Shown: positions 32,913 through 45,000 of the stretch, in pieces
Layout: each line of letters begins with the position of its first letter
How positions within the stretch are numbered: the stretch's first letter is position 1
From: Trichostrongylus colubriformis
Taxonomy: Eukaryota; Nematoda; Chromadorea; Rhabditida; Trichostrongylidae
Reading direction: 5' to 3'
Length of the DNA stretch: 64,000 bases
Assembly: GCA_963978905.1 (NCBI GenBank)
Contig: OZ022257.1
Coordinates: 35,617,919 to 35,681,918, forward strand
Translations under genes and position numbers: made by a program
Notes under the pieces: model-generated
Database searches by the model: none
Seen by the model: the letters and a program-made list of their open reading frames with translations, nothing else
Told to the model about the DNA's origin: nothing

Positions 32913-35640
32913 CAGTTGAGAATTTTTTTTCGTCGAATTTGCGAAATCTTCCCGAGATTCATCCTAAAAATTGATTCATTGTTGCTGAAATTTTTCTAGC
33001 ATGCATCCTTCGCTCTCAAAGGCCTGGTGAGAGGGCGAAAAGCGTCAGTCAGCTTCTCCGTGGGATGCGCTATGCATGAGGATTTCATCCACATTCTCAA
33101 TGAATACAAACGTTCTTGCGGTTCGCATAGTGGCCGCCAACACCAGATTACGTACTTGCAATCCTAGTGAGATGCGAAGGGAGTCCATATCAGCTAATAT
33201 TCCGTTTTCATCGCATTGTTTCTGGAGTGTCCATCCACGGTGGTACCCGTTGATAGATATCGCTTTCCAGGGTTAATCGGTGAATTTCGGAGGTGTCTCT
33301 CTACGTGGTCTCGGTGTTAGCGTACCAACGGAAAGGCTATTGGCGTTGACCGAACTACGTTGCGGATCGCGCTATGCATGAGGTTTCCATGATGATTAAG
33401 TTAAACTAGCTTCGGTTCGCACCCAAGTAGTCAGTTTTATTATTTCTCCCTTTACACTTTGAAACCTCAGCCTAAGAGATTCCGTTGATCATTGTCTACC
33501 TCAACGTTTACGAACCCCCCCCCTCCCCTCCCAGCGAACCAAATACGACCTACCCCCCTCCCCCCTCCCATTGAAGATACTTCAACGGAGGCTTGACCCT
33601 GCTTGCAATCGATACGTATCAGATTCTACTCACATTCCTCAATTACGCATTTCACAGAGATGCAAGCTACCAAATCTTCCAATCGGTACGCATCTTTATC
33701 ACTTTACGCAGATTTCGCAATACTGCAATGATTCAAATTCCATTACTCAAATTCCATTCAAACGCTGCCAAATTAGCAAGCGGATCTACCTCAACATAAC
33801 GATTAGGTGCCCAATGAGCGGAAAAATTGCTACAATCGACGATCAAATCCACAATTATCGATTACTGAACTTTTGACACTCCGAGCAGGGACCATAAGAG
33901 CCCAAATATTGAGTAATCCGGGTGGCAATGAATTTCGTCCCTGATCCTTTTTCAGTTGTAGCATAAGGCATAGGCCATTTAGTCTTTTGGATTTCCGGAA
34001 AACGTGACCGCCTATGGGAGTACGAAATGCAGTGGTAAACGACTGATATATCAGACATGTACAGAGCTTGAACGCTAAATCAGCCAGGGAATATATTTGG
34101 TTCTCTGTTATCGGAAGCAACGAAATATTCCGACCGCTGAACTATGAGAGATTACGAATAAGTGCTGGGTAACCAGTTAGATAGCGCTCAATACTGCGCT
34201 CAAGGCAGTGTTCAGAGTTTGCGTTCGCGCTTGCGCTCTGGGCGATTAGGCGACGTGGTGACTGGGCTGAATGAGTAAGATGCACTCCGATTTGTGACAG
34301 CGTTCAGACAGTCGGGTGATTTAGACGATCAGGCAATTTGGCAGACATGTAGATAGGATAAGATACGCACGCATCGCTTAGGTGAATAATGCATACGATC
34401 GCCTGATTGTTTGGTCGTTTGATCAATAAAAGACAAAACATGGTAAATACAAATCTATAAATTAAAATAAAAGGAAATGGTCCGTTTCGCCTCTACCTCA
34501 GAGGAACCATTGTTGTTGTCAACTCCTATGTTTTCCTTCTCGCCTGATCGTTTGATTGCCTGAGGCACGAGCTTTGAATAGTGCCTAACACATTGTAGGA
34601 TCATGCGATAATTCATGTAGTCGATATTGATTGGTAAGTGTCACTATGTCCACAATGCATAATTCTATCGTGTTATTTGTCAGCTTCGTGCCATGGTTTA
34701 ACTGGTGTTACACTAGACATTGGTGTATGTGTTTGCTCAGCTGCTTATTTGGCTTATCGCAACGAGACTTGGTAATAGCTGAAGATGAATCTGGGCAGGT
34801 CTGGTCTAATTTGAGATGGCTGGAACACTGTGCAGAAAGTAACACACATACCCCCCCCCCCCCCCCCCCATCGTGACGAAGCTTGCGAGATACGCTCTTT
34901 TTTGTGGTCGATTCTTCCCCGTTCTGTCCCAGAAATGGTGTGATGGTACGATCCAAAGTGAGAAAACAGTTTCTGAGGGACATCAAAAAGATCCGTTCCT
35001 CGCGTGTGATAAAATCTAGAATTTGGCTTCAAACAATCTTGAGGTCACAGAAGAATCCAGTAGAGCCTGATCATGCTGTGCCCAACACGTCTATGTCGAC
35101 GGCCCACAAAAAAGCATGATGCTCTGTAAACAAAACACTCATTTTGAGAATTGCTCAGGGATCTAGTTGATGGCAGATAGAGCGTCATAGGGGAGAGATG
35201 AGTCGAAGCTTTAAATGGGAAGAAAAAACGATTGAATATGGAGCAAAAGAGTTTATCGGAACTGGGTTCGCAGTAAATTCCACACGATGAGAGGTGGTAC
35301 AGAATCACACGGAACTTTTTCAAAAACAACGGATGCGACAGTCGACTGTCACGTCGACGATCAAATAGAGTTTCGAAAGCACCACGTTCTAAGGCCCATG
35401 CTCAATTTTCACCAAATATAGGCTTTTGTGCCAGCTTCATTACGATCCGTCAACAATATAACTGTGTGATCCGTCGAATATCATTAAAACGACGGCATCG
35501 TTTGTCATCGATCGACAACAAATGAATGTATTGGTTACTAGTCCGTCGATAGTACTAATCAGAAGTGATCAAAGGAATCGACCACGAAATAAAAAGAGTT
35601 TTTCTGTTACTCATATATTTATGTTGCCTAATGTGGACAG
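32913..35640. other. No gene; C-rich tracts
   Basis: No recognisable gene. Runs of C occur at 33,516-33,570 (several C5-C9 blocks) and 34,850-34,869 (about 20 C). A CGCGCTTGCGCTCTGGGCGA stretch near 34,224 and GTCGACGTGACAGTCGACTG-type palindromic sequence near 35,338 were noted, without assignment. Confidence 0.4.
33516..33570 (-). other. Potential G-quadruplex on the minus strand
   Basis: Five blocks of at least four C in about 55 bp (CCCCCCCCC TCCCC TCCC ... CCCCCC TCCCCCC TCCC) give G-runs with short loops on the minus strand. Confidence 0.55.
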
Positions 35641-36013
35641 CATGCATGGTTACATGAGAAAAAGTTGGATCCGGCAAAGATACAGCACCACAAAGTCTTG
35701 ACGGGGTGGGCGGAGCCTCCGAGCAAGTGCCCACCCCGTCGTTTGCCGCGTTCGGGACTCATTTTAGAAGTGGGAAGGTACGTAAACAGTTCCTTTCTCA
35801 CTTCAAAAGCGCGGAGGGCGACGGACGAGTTTTTGCTTGGAGGCCTCACCCACATGGCCGAGAATTTGGGGAGCTATAACTCAGCCGATTTCTCAGTCTT
35901 TTCTGATATTTTGCATGCGGCTCCTATCAGGCAAATACAGCATGAACATATTGGTAGCAAAGAAACTCATTCTCCCGTGGACGATTTATATGAGGACGGT
36001 TGTAAGTGACGAA
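35641..36013 (+). repeat. Dispersed low-copy repeat, copy 1
   Basis: Shares CCGTCGTTTGC, GTACGTAAACAGTTCC-type, GAGGCC, GGAGCTATA-type and AGAAACTCATT landmarks in the same order with 58,440-58,790. Inside, GGGGTGGGCGGAG pairs with GTGCCCACCCCGTC, a short hairpin. Confidence 0.6.
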
Positions 36014-36448
36014 AAGACGAGTGCAGCTACGGAAGTGTAAGCTCAATCAAACTATGCACTATCATTTTTTCTTGGTGCTTCCTTTTTAGGTATGCGTACT
36101 CCGCTCTTCACCAAATTCTCGTGAGACATAAAGCGCTTTACGATACTCAATTTATGAAACAGCCATTCGACGATAAATCACACTACGACATAAAACAGCA
36201 TTGTGAGCGCAGCACTTTGCGTAAGCAGGACCGGTAGTTATAATAATCAGATCTTAGCAGGAGTGAAACACTGGTCATTATTCAGATCGAGTCCTATTTT
36301 CGCTCTACAAGAGTTTTCTAGGAATTCTCATCTAATGGTCCCTGCTATATGTAACGCTTCGTCTGCCTGTACATACGTCCGTCTCTCCGTCCATCTGTCA
36401 ATTAGGTATTTTTTATAAATTTTTATTTTATAAATTAGGTATTTTGTG
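36014..36448. other. No gene recognised
   Basis: No supportable feature; short frames only. Confidence 0.4.
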
Positions 36449-36850
36449 GAAAACGACCTATGGATATGAGGACAAGTTTGAGATGGGTAGGGTATGGAAC
36501 AGGAAGTAAGGAGCATACATCGACCTGTTGAGCTCCCCTCACGGTGGGTGAAGCGTGCACTGGAGTGTTTCTTTTTCTTAATTGAGTTCTAATATGTCCC
36601 AAACGTGGAGAAAAGATGGACTAGGGACAGGGATGTGTTTTTGAAAGTCATGAAAGAGGTCTCAGCACAGTGGGCGGAGCGCACCTCGAGTGGGCCGTCC
36701 TTACATCAAAAACTCATAACTAGGTCATTACGCAGCTTTGAAACCTCAAGAAAGTCGGTAGAACTTACCAGTGTCCAAGCTATCTTGAGCACAATCAAAA
36801 TGAGCGGAGAACCTCCTATAATGGGCCGGCCTGTTATATTCTCATACTAA
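36449..36850 (+). repeat. Dispersed 400-bp repeat D, copy 1
   Basis: Runs from AAACGACCTATGGATATGAG through GACAAGTTTGAGATGGGTAG, GTGGAGAAAAGATGGACTAG and CAAAAACTCATAACTAGG to the GAGCGGAGAACCTCC end. Two tandem relatives lie at 52,840-53,805. Confidence 0.7.
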
Positions 36851-36920
36851 AGTTTATGGAAAAAGTCAATTGCGATTAACCTACTAACGCTCAGTGTGCG
36901 TCAGCCAATTGGTAAGACTA

Positions 36921-38119
36921 TTAGGTTGGTTCATAATAAATCGGACAAATGGTAGTGATGATTTCTAGAGATCATAACTCAGTAACGAATTGACGAAAAT
37001 GGACGCGCGAGGTACCGTTGGCATGAGTATGAAAAGCTCTTTTTTCTTCTTTTTCTTCTCCTGCTCCTTATCAAATCTTATCAACCATTATCACTTTGGA
37101 TCACCCACCTTAAAGTCCCTGGCCCACTCTGCTAAACCCCTATGAGTGTAAGCGCTCTAGGATCAATGCGAAAAACGAAAGGGATTCGACGACTCTAGCC
37201 ATTTCACTCTCCTTAACGTATTAGGTTGATTCATAATAAATCGGACAAATGGTAGTGATGATTTCTAGAGATCATAACTCAGCAACGAGTAAACGAAAAT
37301 GGACGCGCGAGGTACCGTTGGAATGAGTATGAAAAACCCTTCGAAGTACCGCAAAATAATCACTCCAAAGTAAATTCATTCCGCCACAATGCCGCACGAT
37401 TTCAAGCAGTCCAGAGACCACATCCGCAACGTCATACTATTTATATCGCTATCTGGCCAGGAACCCGCGGATATCGGCAGACGTCTGATAGAAGTTCACA
37501 AGGAGCATGCCCCCGGCAGAAGTACACTGTAGTTGTAGCATTCGAAGTTTGCGTCAGGCGACTATTCCATCGAAGACGAAAACCGCGGTTGGTGGAGCGT
37601 ACACGGCGTAGAGTACTGGGAGCTGCTCGATGAAGGTACCACAGTATCCGCCGACGTCTACGTTCGTCAATTACGAGAATTGAAGGCCAATGTCCAAAGT
37701 TCGCTACGGCGGCGGTCACATGTCTACTTCCAGCACGACAACGTGTCTACTTCCACAGACCGCACTTCGCAAGATTGATCAAGGCCGAGCTGCTGTCGTA
37801 CAGTTGGACCGTACTTCTATACCCACCGTACTCCCCAGACCTGGCCCCTTCAGATTTCCACCTTTTCTCCCACAGCCAACGCCACCTGGACGGCCAAGAC
37901 TTCAAAACTCGCGACGAGGTCAAGGCGGCACTCGGCAACTTCTTCGAGCTCCAGCTTCCGGCCTTCTGGAGCAAGGGCATCCATGATCTGCCTATACCGT
38001 GGCAGAAGGTCATCGATAAAGATGGAGTATATTTCAAGTGAATCCCTGTTGTCGTAAAAAAGTTGTACGACAATGATTAAAATTGGTCAATTTGTCCGAT
38101 TTATTATGAATCAACCTAA
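36921..38119 (+). mobile_element. Chimeric mariner C carrying foreign R1 sequence
   Basis: The outer left end TTAGGTTGGTTCATAATAAA (36,921, TA before it) is followed by about 125 bp of mariner 5-prime sequence. Then come about 174 bp (37,046-37,219) that match the R1 flank just left of mariner B (20,948-21,119), a second mariner 5-prime end at 37,220, and the rest of the element to the right TIR at 38,119, followed by TA. The whole 1,199-bp unit is bordered by TA on both sides. Confidence 0.85.
37389..38041 (+). pseudogene. Mariner transposase remnant (copy C)
   Basis: A second copy of the transposase seen in mariner B. The N-terminal part from ATG 37,389 encodes MPHDFKQSRDHIRN and ISLSGQEPADIGRRL-type sequence. 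The middle portion with the first catalytic Asp is deleted. The C-terminal part has KAELLSYSWTVLLYPPYSPD and LAPSDFHLFSHSQRHLDG, then DFKTRDEVKAALGNFFELQ, and ends KDGVYFK before TGA 38,039-38,041. The third catalytic Asp (in PPYSPDLAPSD) is present. The segment around the second Asp is damaged: a duplicated GTGTCTACTTCCA tract near 37,720-37,756 interrupts the DNARP motif. Several frameshifts are present, so it is non-functional. The C-terminal frame here is cleaner than in copy B. Confidence 0.85.
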
Positions 38120-38492
38120 TAAAATGCGTCAATTTCGGCAAAGGACAAGATATCACTGTTCCTCTTTTTCTGTATAATTATTTGTTGGAATTGCAGATAA
38201 TATGTCGGGTCGTAAGTCCTCCAAAACAGTAATCAGTGAGATTACTGAAATGGTCATCTAATAATCTCACAGCGTGTGAGCTAGTCTGATCACACTGTGG
38301 TATGAGTAATGCATCTGGTTTTAGCGTATTTATTTGCCATTCTCTCTGTTAATTTTATCGATGTAATCACTTCCGAACAACCAACAGCTTGACCCACATA
38401 TGTAGTATGCGAGTGTCAGCATTTAACGCTTGTTTTGTGAAGTGAAGCAGCTTTAGTTTTCTCTTGCCCCTCATCAGTGCTGGTTTTCTGAT
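38120..38492. other. No gene recognised
   Basis: Between mariner C and the RTE remnant; nothing supportable. Confidence 0.4.
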
Positions 38493-39430
38493 GTGGTTAT
38501 TCGTATAGCACCCCGTGTTGGCAAAAGATTGAAACCAGTGAGCCTGCCTTCCGGATCCGCCAGTGAAGTGAAGGTCGGGGTAGACGGGCCGATAGGAAGC
38601 CGAGACGTGTTCAGTCCTTCGCGCGCCTATAGCGATGACGCTGTCGAGGAGTTCTACGACGCGCTTAAAAGAGCGGTCAATACCTACACAAAAGGAAATA
38701 ACGTTGTTTGCGCTGGCGGTTCCAACACCCATTTGGGCGTCGGCGAGCGTGGTGAGGGCTTTTGGATCCCTGTGGGAGACCTGGATAAAAATGTCGAGGT
38801 GAAGCCCTGGCCTTTGCTAAGCGATGCCGACTATGAGTATCAAACTCATTTTACGAGAAACGTCAGGGACGCCGATGGACGTGGCATACTCCTGAAGGCA
38901 AGCTTTTCATGAGATCGATTTTATTATGACATACCTCATGCGCCTAAATCACAACATTATAGTCATCGGTGAATCGCATCTTAGTGTCGGTTTCGATAAT
39001 CGTCTAGTCCGAGCGACCATTGCGATGAATCATAAGAAGGAAAGGAGACGGCTAGTTGCAAGTCACTCACGGAGAGCTCGATTCACATTGTGTGAGATTA
39101 CGTTGAGGTCGCTTGCTTCTACAACAGACTTCTCCGATGGCAATGGAGATCTTCAAGTTAGATACAGGAGGGTGATCCCTGCCATCCGAACGGTTGTTGA
39201 GGCTGCTTCAGAGTGCGTTCTAAGTAAATCACGCCAGCGGCTAAGTGTTGAGACTCTACGGATGCTGGCCACTCGAAAGAATCTCATGAGTTCTCTGACC
39301 CAGTGGCTCGTACTGTGCAGAACAAGGTCATTCTCTCTAGAGCGGCGAGCGACTGTCGTGAATACGCTGTACGGAGAGCAAGGGAAGCAGCGCAGAAGGC
39401 GCTCACAAGGAAGGTCTTCCAACTCATGAC
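38493..39430 (+). pseudogene. RTE retrotransposon, endonuclease half
   Basis: Remnant of an RTE-clade non-LTR retrotransposon; this part corresponds to the apurinic-type endonuclease that nicks target DNA. The frame 38,493-38,912 carries AYSDDAVEEFYDALKRAVNT and VVCAGGSNTHLGVGERGEGF. The latter is a diverged version of the GDFNA(K)IG motif, with the Asp-Asn core altered to GGSN. The next frame (38,926-39,429) opens with IVIGESHLSVGFDNRLVRAT, the counterpart of the terminal SDH catalytic block, here with D-N instead of D-H. It continues through the basic linker rich in Arg before RT. The frame change between the two and the altered catalytic residues make it inactive. It stops abruptly at 39,430, where a TIR element is inserted; the same retrotransposon resumes at 41,157. 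Confidence 0.78.
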
Positions 39431-41156
39431 GCGCTTTTTGAAAGCTGTTTTTTGCATGTATGGGGGTACGTACAGGAAGCATATAACTGATGCTCATTTT
39501 TGCTGAGCGGCCTTACGAAGCCCACAAACGGGGTGATGGTTCCATCCCCACCGAGGACAAATTTTTGCAAAACTTTGATTTTCGGTTTTTTGGGTTCGTA
39601 AACAATAGAATATGAAGATTAAGTGCAGGAATTAGATTTAGAACTTCGCACTACCCCTTTTGTGAGTTTTCAGCCAGTTTTGCAGCCCGATCTTTTGACC
39701 TTGCAGTGCTCATAGCGCACGAACGAAGCGTTTTTGCACAAAATGGATTTGGTATTCGTGTTCGGGAGGCCGAACTACCCACAGAGATAAGCTCCCAGCC
39801 CAATCGAAGTTTTGACCCAAATTCGAAAGTTCGAGATGGGCATTTGATATACCTTCAACGACTGCACGTTCAACGAAGGAGACGACGGTATCTTTGTCAA
39901 GGAATCCTGACTATTTAAAGGAACCGGAAGGGGGTCCGAAACAAGAGAAACATACAAAGAAATGAGCATTTCGTAACGAACGCAGAAGGTTAGAAGCGAT
40001 AATCGGTGAAAAAACCCGAACTCAAAAGTGCATCGCTGCGGTGTGTATTCGCGCCTCATTCGCATCATCGCACTGGCGTTCCGAGTTGTCCGCTGTAGGA
40101 GACGGCCGCGGGCAAACTTTAGTTGTAGCACCTGGCTCCCAGCGTAGTGGAGCGGCCATTCCCAACTACATTAACATTCATGTAAGTACATCTAGAAACA
40201 ATATAAGAAAGAACAAAGGAGAGGGTAAAAGGGATGAACAACTTTATAATGGAAACATCTTCTCTTGGCACCATGCCAAGGCGTCAAATTGGCGAGTTTG
40301 TGCAATGGCGGCCACTTGAACTCGTCCACACTACGTCTGTTCTACCGTAAGCCAAAATTACTCCCTTACGGTGTCTTTAACTTGTCTGATGCTTGGTAGG
40401 TGAAGTTATAGCGATAGACATCCGTGCTGTGCATATTCCATTGATTTTCATCGATTTTGTTAGCTATTCACTGCTACAAGTAGGAAGTATGTTCGGCCAT
40501 GTACCCATGACTGAACATACTTTCCGAAGTTGGGGTCAAAATTTGGATTTGTCTAGAAATTTGTCTCCGAGGGTATTTTGACCCCCTATACGTTTGTGCG
40601 AAACCGCGAATTTCGTGCGTTACGGGCCATATTTGTCCAAAAAAAGTCAGATCACAAAATTCACTGAAAATTCGTAAATAGAGTCAACGTGGCACGCTGT
40701 CAATGGAAATTATAGTCATTTGGCATAAAGCAACATATTTGAAGATGAAAAAGTGAAAGCAAAAAAATGCAAAAGTTTGGCAGTGTCTCCACAACGAATG
40801 CACTTCGTTCGTTTGAGAGTCCATGATCCTACCCAGTAGGCCATCCAATCACTGCAGCCGCTTTACCTCAGGGAACCTTAATGAAACTGCTACGAACTTC
40901 TAATACATGATGGAGATAAGATTCTATTTCTTTATTTTACTTTGTTCTGGGTGTGAAATAGAAGAACACCTTCAGATCTGCACATGTTCAACGCTAGGAG
41001 TATGCGTTACAATAAGTGGGCTAAAATCGCCTTTTCAAAAAAAATTTTTTTACTCCTTCTTTGGCAATTGTAGGGCCGCGCAGCAAGAATGGAAGTCAGT
41101 TATATGTTTCGTGTAGGTACCCCATATAATGAAAAAAACCGTTTTTCAAAAGGGCG
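39431..41156. mobile_element. Long-TIR element (Mutator-like) inserted in RTE
   Basis: Flanked by direct repeats TCATGAC (39,424-39,430 and 41,157-41,163). Left GCGCTTTTTGAAAGCTGTTT pairs with right AAACCGTTTTTCAAAAGGGCG. Complementarity continues imperfectly for hundreds of bases: CATATAACTGA / TCAGTTATATG, GCACGAA...TTTTTGCACAAA / TTTGTGCGAAACCGCGAATTTCGTGC, and TTTTGACCCAAATTCG / GGGGTCAAAATTTGG. A 7-9-bp target duplication with long TIRs fits Mutator-like elements, but no transposase was recognised in the 1,726 bp. Small frames inside (for example 40,041-40,319) have no motif. Confidence 0.75.
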
Positions 41157-41163
41157 TCATGAC

Positions 41164-42870
41164 CTGAAAGACCTCCCTTGTCAGCATCGAAAGAACATTC
41201 ATAAGCACTCGTCTCAAGACTATTTCTTCTGAGTATCTGAAAAGAACGGAAGGCTCTGTTTCCCGAAGTCGCAAGAACATGGAGGAAGAGGTTCGAAGTT
41301 TCTTTCAGGATCTGTTCTCTCCCAAAAAGCAAGTTTAGCCGTGCAATCGCATTTGATGACGCAGCTGAAAGGGAGGAGTGACGAGTTTCGAAGTCGGAAG
41401 TGGCTCATGCTATTCGTCGGACAAAGAAAGAAAAAGCACCTAGACCAGACCACATGCGAGCAGAGCCTTTAAAGTATTTAGAAGAGTTCCTCACCCATCT
41501 GGTCACCGATATATTCAAGAAAATCGCGACGGGGACGATTCCGCAAGACTGGCTCGGATCTAACACCATCTTGATACACAAAAAGGGGCCGCAATGCCTT
41601 GACCAATTATCAACCGATCGCCCTCCTATCTGTATTGCTCAAGCTCTTTTCTCGCCTCTTTCTCAATCGCATGTGTCGCACTCTCACTATAAACACGCGG
41701 TGAGAGCAAGCCGGTTTTCATGAAAGATATTCGACTACTGACCACATACACGTCGTTTAACAACTCATGGAAAGCTGTAGAGAGTACCGGTTCCCGTTTT
41801 GCCTCCTCCTTATCGACTTTGAGAAAGCATTCGACAAGATCAAACATCAGGTTTGCTCAATGCTCTCATTACGTTCGGAGTTTCGCAGCGATACATTGAC
41901 GTAATACGCCAGTGCAACACGGGCTGTTCCTTCAATATAAAGTTGCTAAATAGTCCCGTTTGTGTGGGTATTCAACGCGGAGTGCGGCAAGCCAAGGTTA
42001 TCGCTCCGAAACTGTTTTCCGCTGCCCTCGAGCTCGTAATGCGAAACGTTGAGCTGCCTTGCGGCATTGATATAGATGATGGGAAGCTCCAGTATCTGCT
42101 TTTTGCTGGTGACATCATCCTTATCGATACCAAGCCGTGAGCTATCGAGGACTCGTTGAGAATTCTTGGCGAACCCGTTCGTCTTACCGGGCTCCGGATC
42201 CACCCAGGCAAAACTCAGTGGATGAAGAACAATTACGTGGAGGATTACAGTTTGCACCTGGAGGGCTCTGCGACGAAGAAGTTTCCTCGTACGTCTATCT
42301 CGGTCAGGCAATTACAATGAATAACGACCTCACAGCCGAGATCAGCCGACGCCGTAAGGCAGGCTGGGCCGCGTTCAAGAAGTATTGTGATGTTCTCACC
42401 GAGAAGCGGCCGACGCTCAAACCCGAGGACAAGCGTTCAATACCCATGTCTTCCCAGTAGTCTACGGATGTGAGACATGGAATATGGCTGAGGAGGGCAA
42501 GCTGGCAATGACGCAAAGGGTTATGAAACGGATTATGGTTGGTGTGTCGATTATGCGAAAGATTTCCAGTCGCGAGATCCCGAAGCAAACCTGTGCTAGA
42601 GATGTGACTGAAACCATCTACGATTCGAAAAAGCGATGAGCCGGCCACGTTGCTCGACTCGAAATACCCGATAGACGTGCCGAGAGACCGACTGGTATCC
42701 TCGTGGAGTGAAGAGACCGCTGGGAAGACCACCAACCAGATGGAGCGATCCACTGAAGGAGATCTTTGGTCAGAAATGACTGCACTTGGCAAGAGATCGT
42801 GCGCTTGGCATGAATGTGCCCTGCAAGGATGGCGTGGTCGCCATTGAAGAGCGAACTTCAAGGTAAAGGT
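41164..42870 (+). pseudogene. RTE retrotransposon, reverse transcriptase half
   Basis: Continuation of the element broken at 39,430. In shifting frames the RT landmarks appear in order. EVAHAIRRTKKEKAPRPDHM (41,397-41,456) is followed by the LIHKKG segment at 41,570. [15 protein letters not shown] (about 41,805-41,850) is motif A with its catalytic Asp. GIQRGVRQAKVIAPKLFSAA (about 41,972-42,031) is motif B. LLFAGDIILID (about 42,095-42,127) is motif C, where the FADD catalytic pair has become AGD. After another frame change come SSYVYLGQAITMNNDLTAEI (42,283-42,345) and a thumb/C-terminal part to about 42,850. Stops, frameshifts and the lost catalytic Asp show an old dead copy. The 230-codon minus frame at 42,304-42,996 is its antisense shadow. 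Confidence 0.85.
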
Positions 42871-43616
42871 AGGGTGTCTCAATAGAATAGCTGAAATTCT
42901 ATTCCACAACTTCAGTGCCTCGCATACACGCTCTATATAGCGAAAGCGCTGCACAAGGTGGAGGCCTACGAAGAAGTAAAGCGTCGCTGTGAGCATAGAG
43001 TGACCAGAAATTACGCTAGGAGTGTAACAAATTTGGTAAATGTGGATCGATTAAAGGGTGCAGGAGAAAAACAGCACAAAGTAGAAGTGCATCGATTCCG
43101 TAGGCTCAGGACGGAGCGCGTTGTATCACCCAAATCAGAATCAGGAAGCAACGCAAGCAAGAAATACAACTCGGTTACGATTGGTGAATGTGAATAGCAC
43201 CATTCACAGGAATCATCTAGGCGAACAAGAAGACTCGAAGATATCATCAATCATAACATATTGTAGCAATGCTGCAGTCTGGGAGTGGTGACCCGGGAAA
43301 GGGGGCGAGAAATCTGATCTTATTGATAGTAAGCCTCAGGCCTAATAGGGGATCAATGATAGGGTCCAAGAAGTACGGATTCGATGGCAAGAATGATCCC
43401 GGTGAATGTATAGTTACAGCCTAAGATAGGGAGCTCGACGTAGAGTTCAGCATTTTTGGGATAGATGTGACTATGAATGGAGAGATATGTAGGAAAGGAC
43501 CAGAAATAAGAAAAATGTAAGGCTTAAGTAAAGGCCGATGTGAGACTAATTTCTTAGCAAGCGTAAGGTGCCATGAGTCTACGACAAAGATCACGAAACG
43601 TCCATAGCTGTATGTA
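42871..43616. other. No gene recognised
   Basis: A 79-codon plus frame (42,958-43,197) that is Lys/Arg rich may be part of a retroelement tail but has no identifiable motif. Confidence 0.35.
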
Positions 43617-45000
43617 GTGGCAGTACGGGAATTTGCTTCTAGAAAAGCAGACAATGTTGACCAGTGGAGAAACGAACCAGTGACACGAACAGCGGGAAGA
43701 AGTGAAGCTTCTTTAATCCAATGGAGAAATACGAAGTTATCTGAGTCCGAGAGATTGACGACATTAGAGGAGTTGCTGATGGCAAACGCCGAAGTCTAAG
43801 CACTGAATGAGAGGATGACTGGGGAAGTAGCTAATTCCTATCCAGTTAGCGTAAATGGTCGCGGATGCAGGAGATCGCGCATTGACTGAAGTGAAACATG
43901 ACCTGTACACTTAGCTCAAAAAACAAACTTGGAGAGGAACATGGTAGCACCAGTAGCAAAGAAAGTCATAACAGAACAAAGCAAGTCTGAATTGGCTTCT
44001 CCATTTTTCTCACTGGAGCAGCGAATGGCTCAATCCAGGTTTCCGAAGTCACGTAGGAAAATGATTCATCTCAACATTAGGCTGATACAACGCTTGCAGA
44101 CAATCCCAGCGAGAAGCCGACTTCTGCAACAATGCAATGACTATTTCGACCCAGGGTGACTCCATTCAAACACAGTAAAAGTCTGCCTGTGTTTCAGAGT
44201 CTATGAATTCTGTTCCACAAGATATGCTCGGAGGTAGTGCCTTCTGCTGCACAGATGGCATAATGATCTGCGGCATGATCTACGGCATGATATAATGAAC
44301 TGACTCCACTCCCAAACACCTGGAGAAGTGTTCCGTAGACAGAAGAAAGAGGATGATTGCGATTAAAAGCCTAGAATATCTATTCGTTGAAGAAGAAGTG
44401 GCTTTCTACGGTCATACTATCGACGGAGTCACAGCCCCTGATGAAATACCTGCTATTACAAGTTGCTCAACTTCACAGACTGACGAACAATTGCTTAATT
44501 TTAGAAATAGTGCTTTTTTACACAAAGTTTTGTCTAGAAGTTTTGGAGCAAACTGTTGCAGCTTCAGCTCGATCTCATGGAAAGAAGTGATTTTGCGCGA
44601 GCAAACTTAACAATCGTTCCCAAAATGAAAGGGTTGATCTGCTCTGCACTAGTTCTCAAGCAACCTGATGTGAAGGTGGCTGGCAATAGAATTCAACCAT
44701 TCAACTATTCAATATATGCACGGATGCGTCATAATACGGGTAAGGTGCAATACCGCCCCAGGAGGCAGAAGAAACTTCCGAGTTGAGGGGAACGAAGGAC
44801 CATGCTACAGAATGGAAGCAGCTACAGAAATGTGTTTTGTGGTAAGCCGTTTCCACATGCTCATATATGTTTTGCCATCCATCATTTTGACGTATCATCA
44901 GCCATCAGCAGCGCTGTTCAAGCGCATCAGGAGGGTATCAGCCCACGTGCTCATGTCACTAAAACTATATCGAAATAAGGTAAGTCAAATATAGTGACCA
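43617..45000 (+). pseudogene. Gypsy-like LTR retrotransposon, RT and RNase H remnant
   Basis: This is a heavily decayed pol region of an LTR retrotransposon. KKVITEQSKSELASPFFSL (about 43,959-44,015) resembles the start of Gypsy RT. LEYLFVEEEVAFYGHTIDG and the following TSQTDEQLLNF (about 44,368-44,505) match the end of the RT palm and connection. CTDAS (44,717-44,731), followed by a YG-GA stretch, is the RNase H start with its catalytic Asp. SAALFKRIRRVSAHVL (about 44,905-44,955) matches the RNase H end. The frames change several times and stops are present. No LTRs, tRNA primer site or gag were recognised. Assignment to Gypsy rather than another LTR superfamily rests on these short strings, so it is tentative. 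Confidence 0.6.

Noticed and set aside
42304..42996. 230-codon minus-strand open frame
   Set aside because: Antisense shadow of the RTE reverse transcriptase C-terminal part; no motif of its own.
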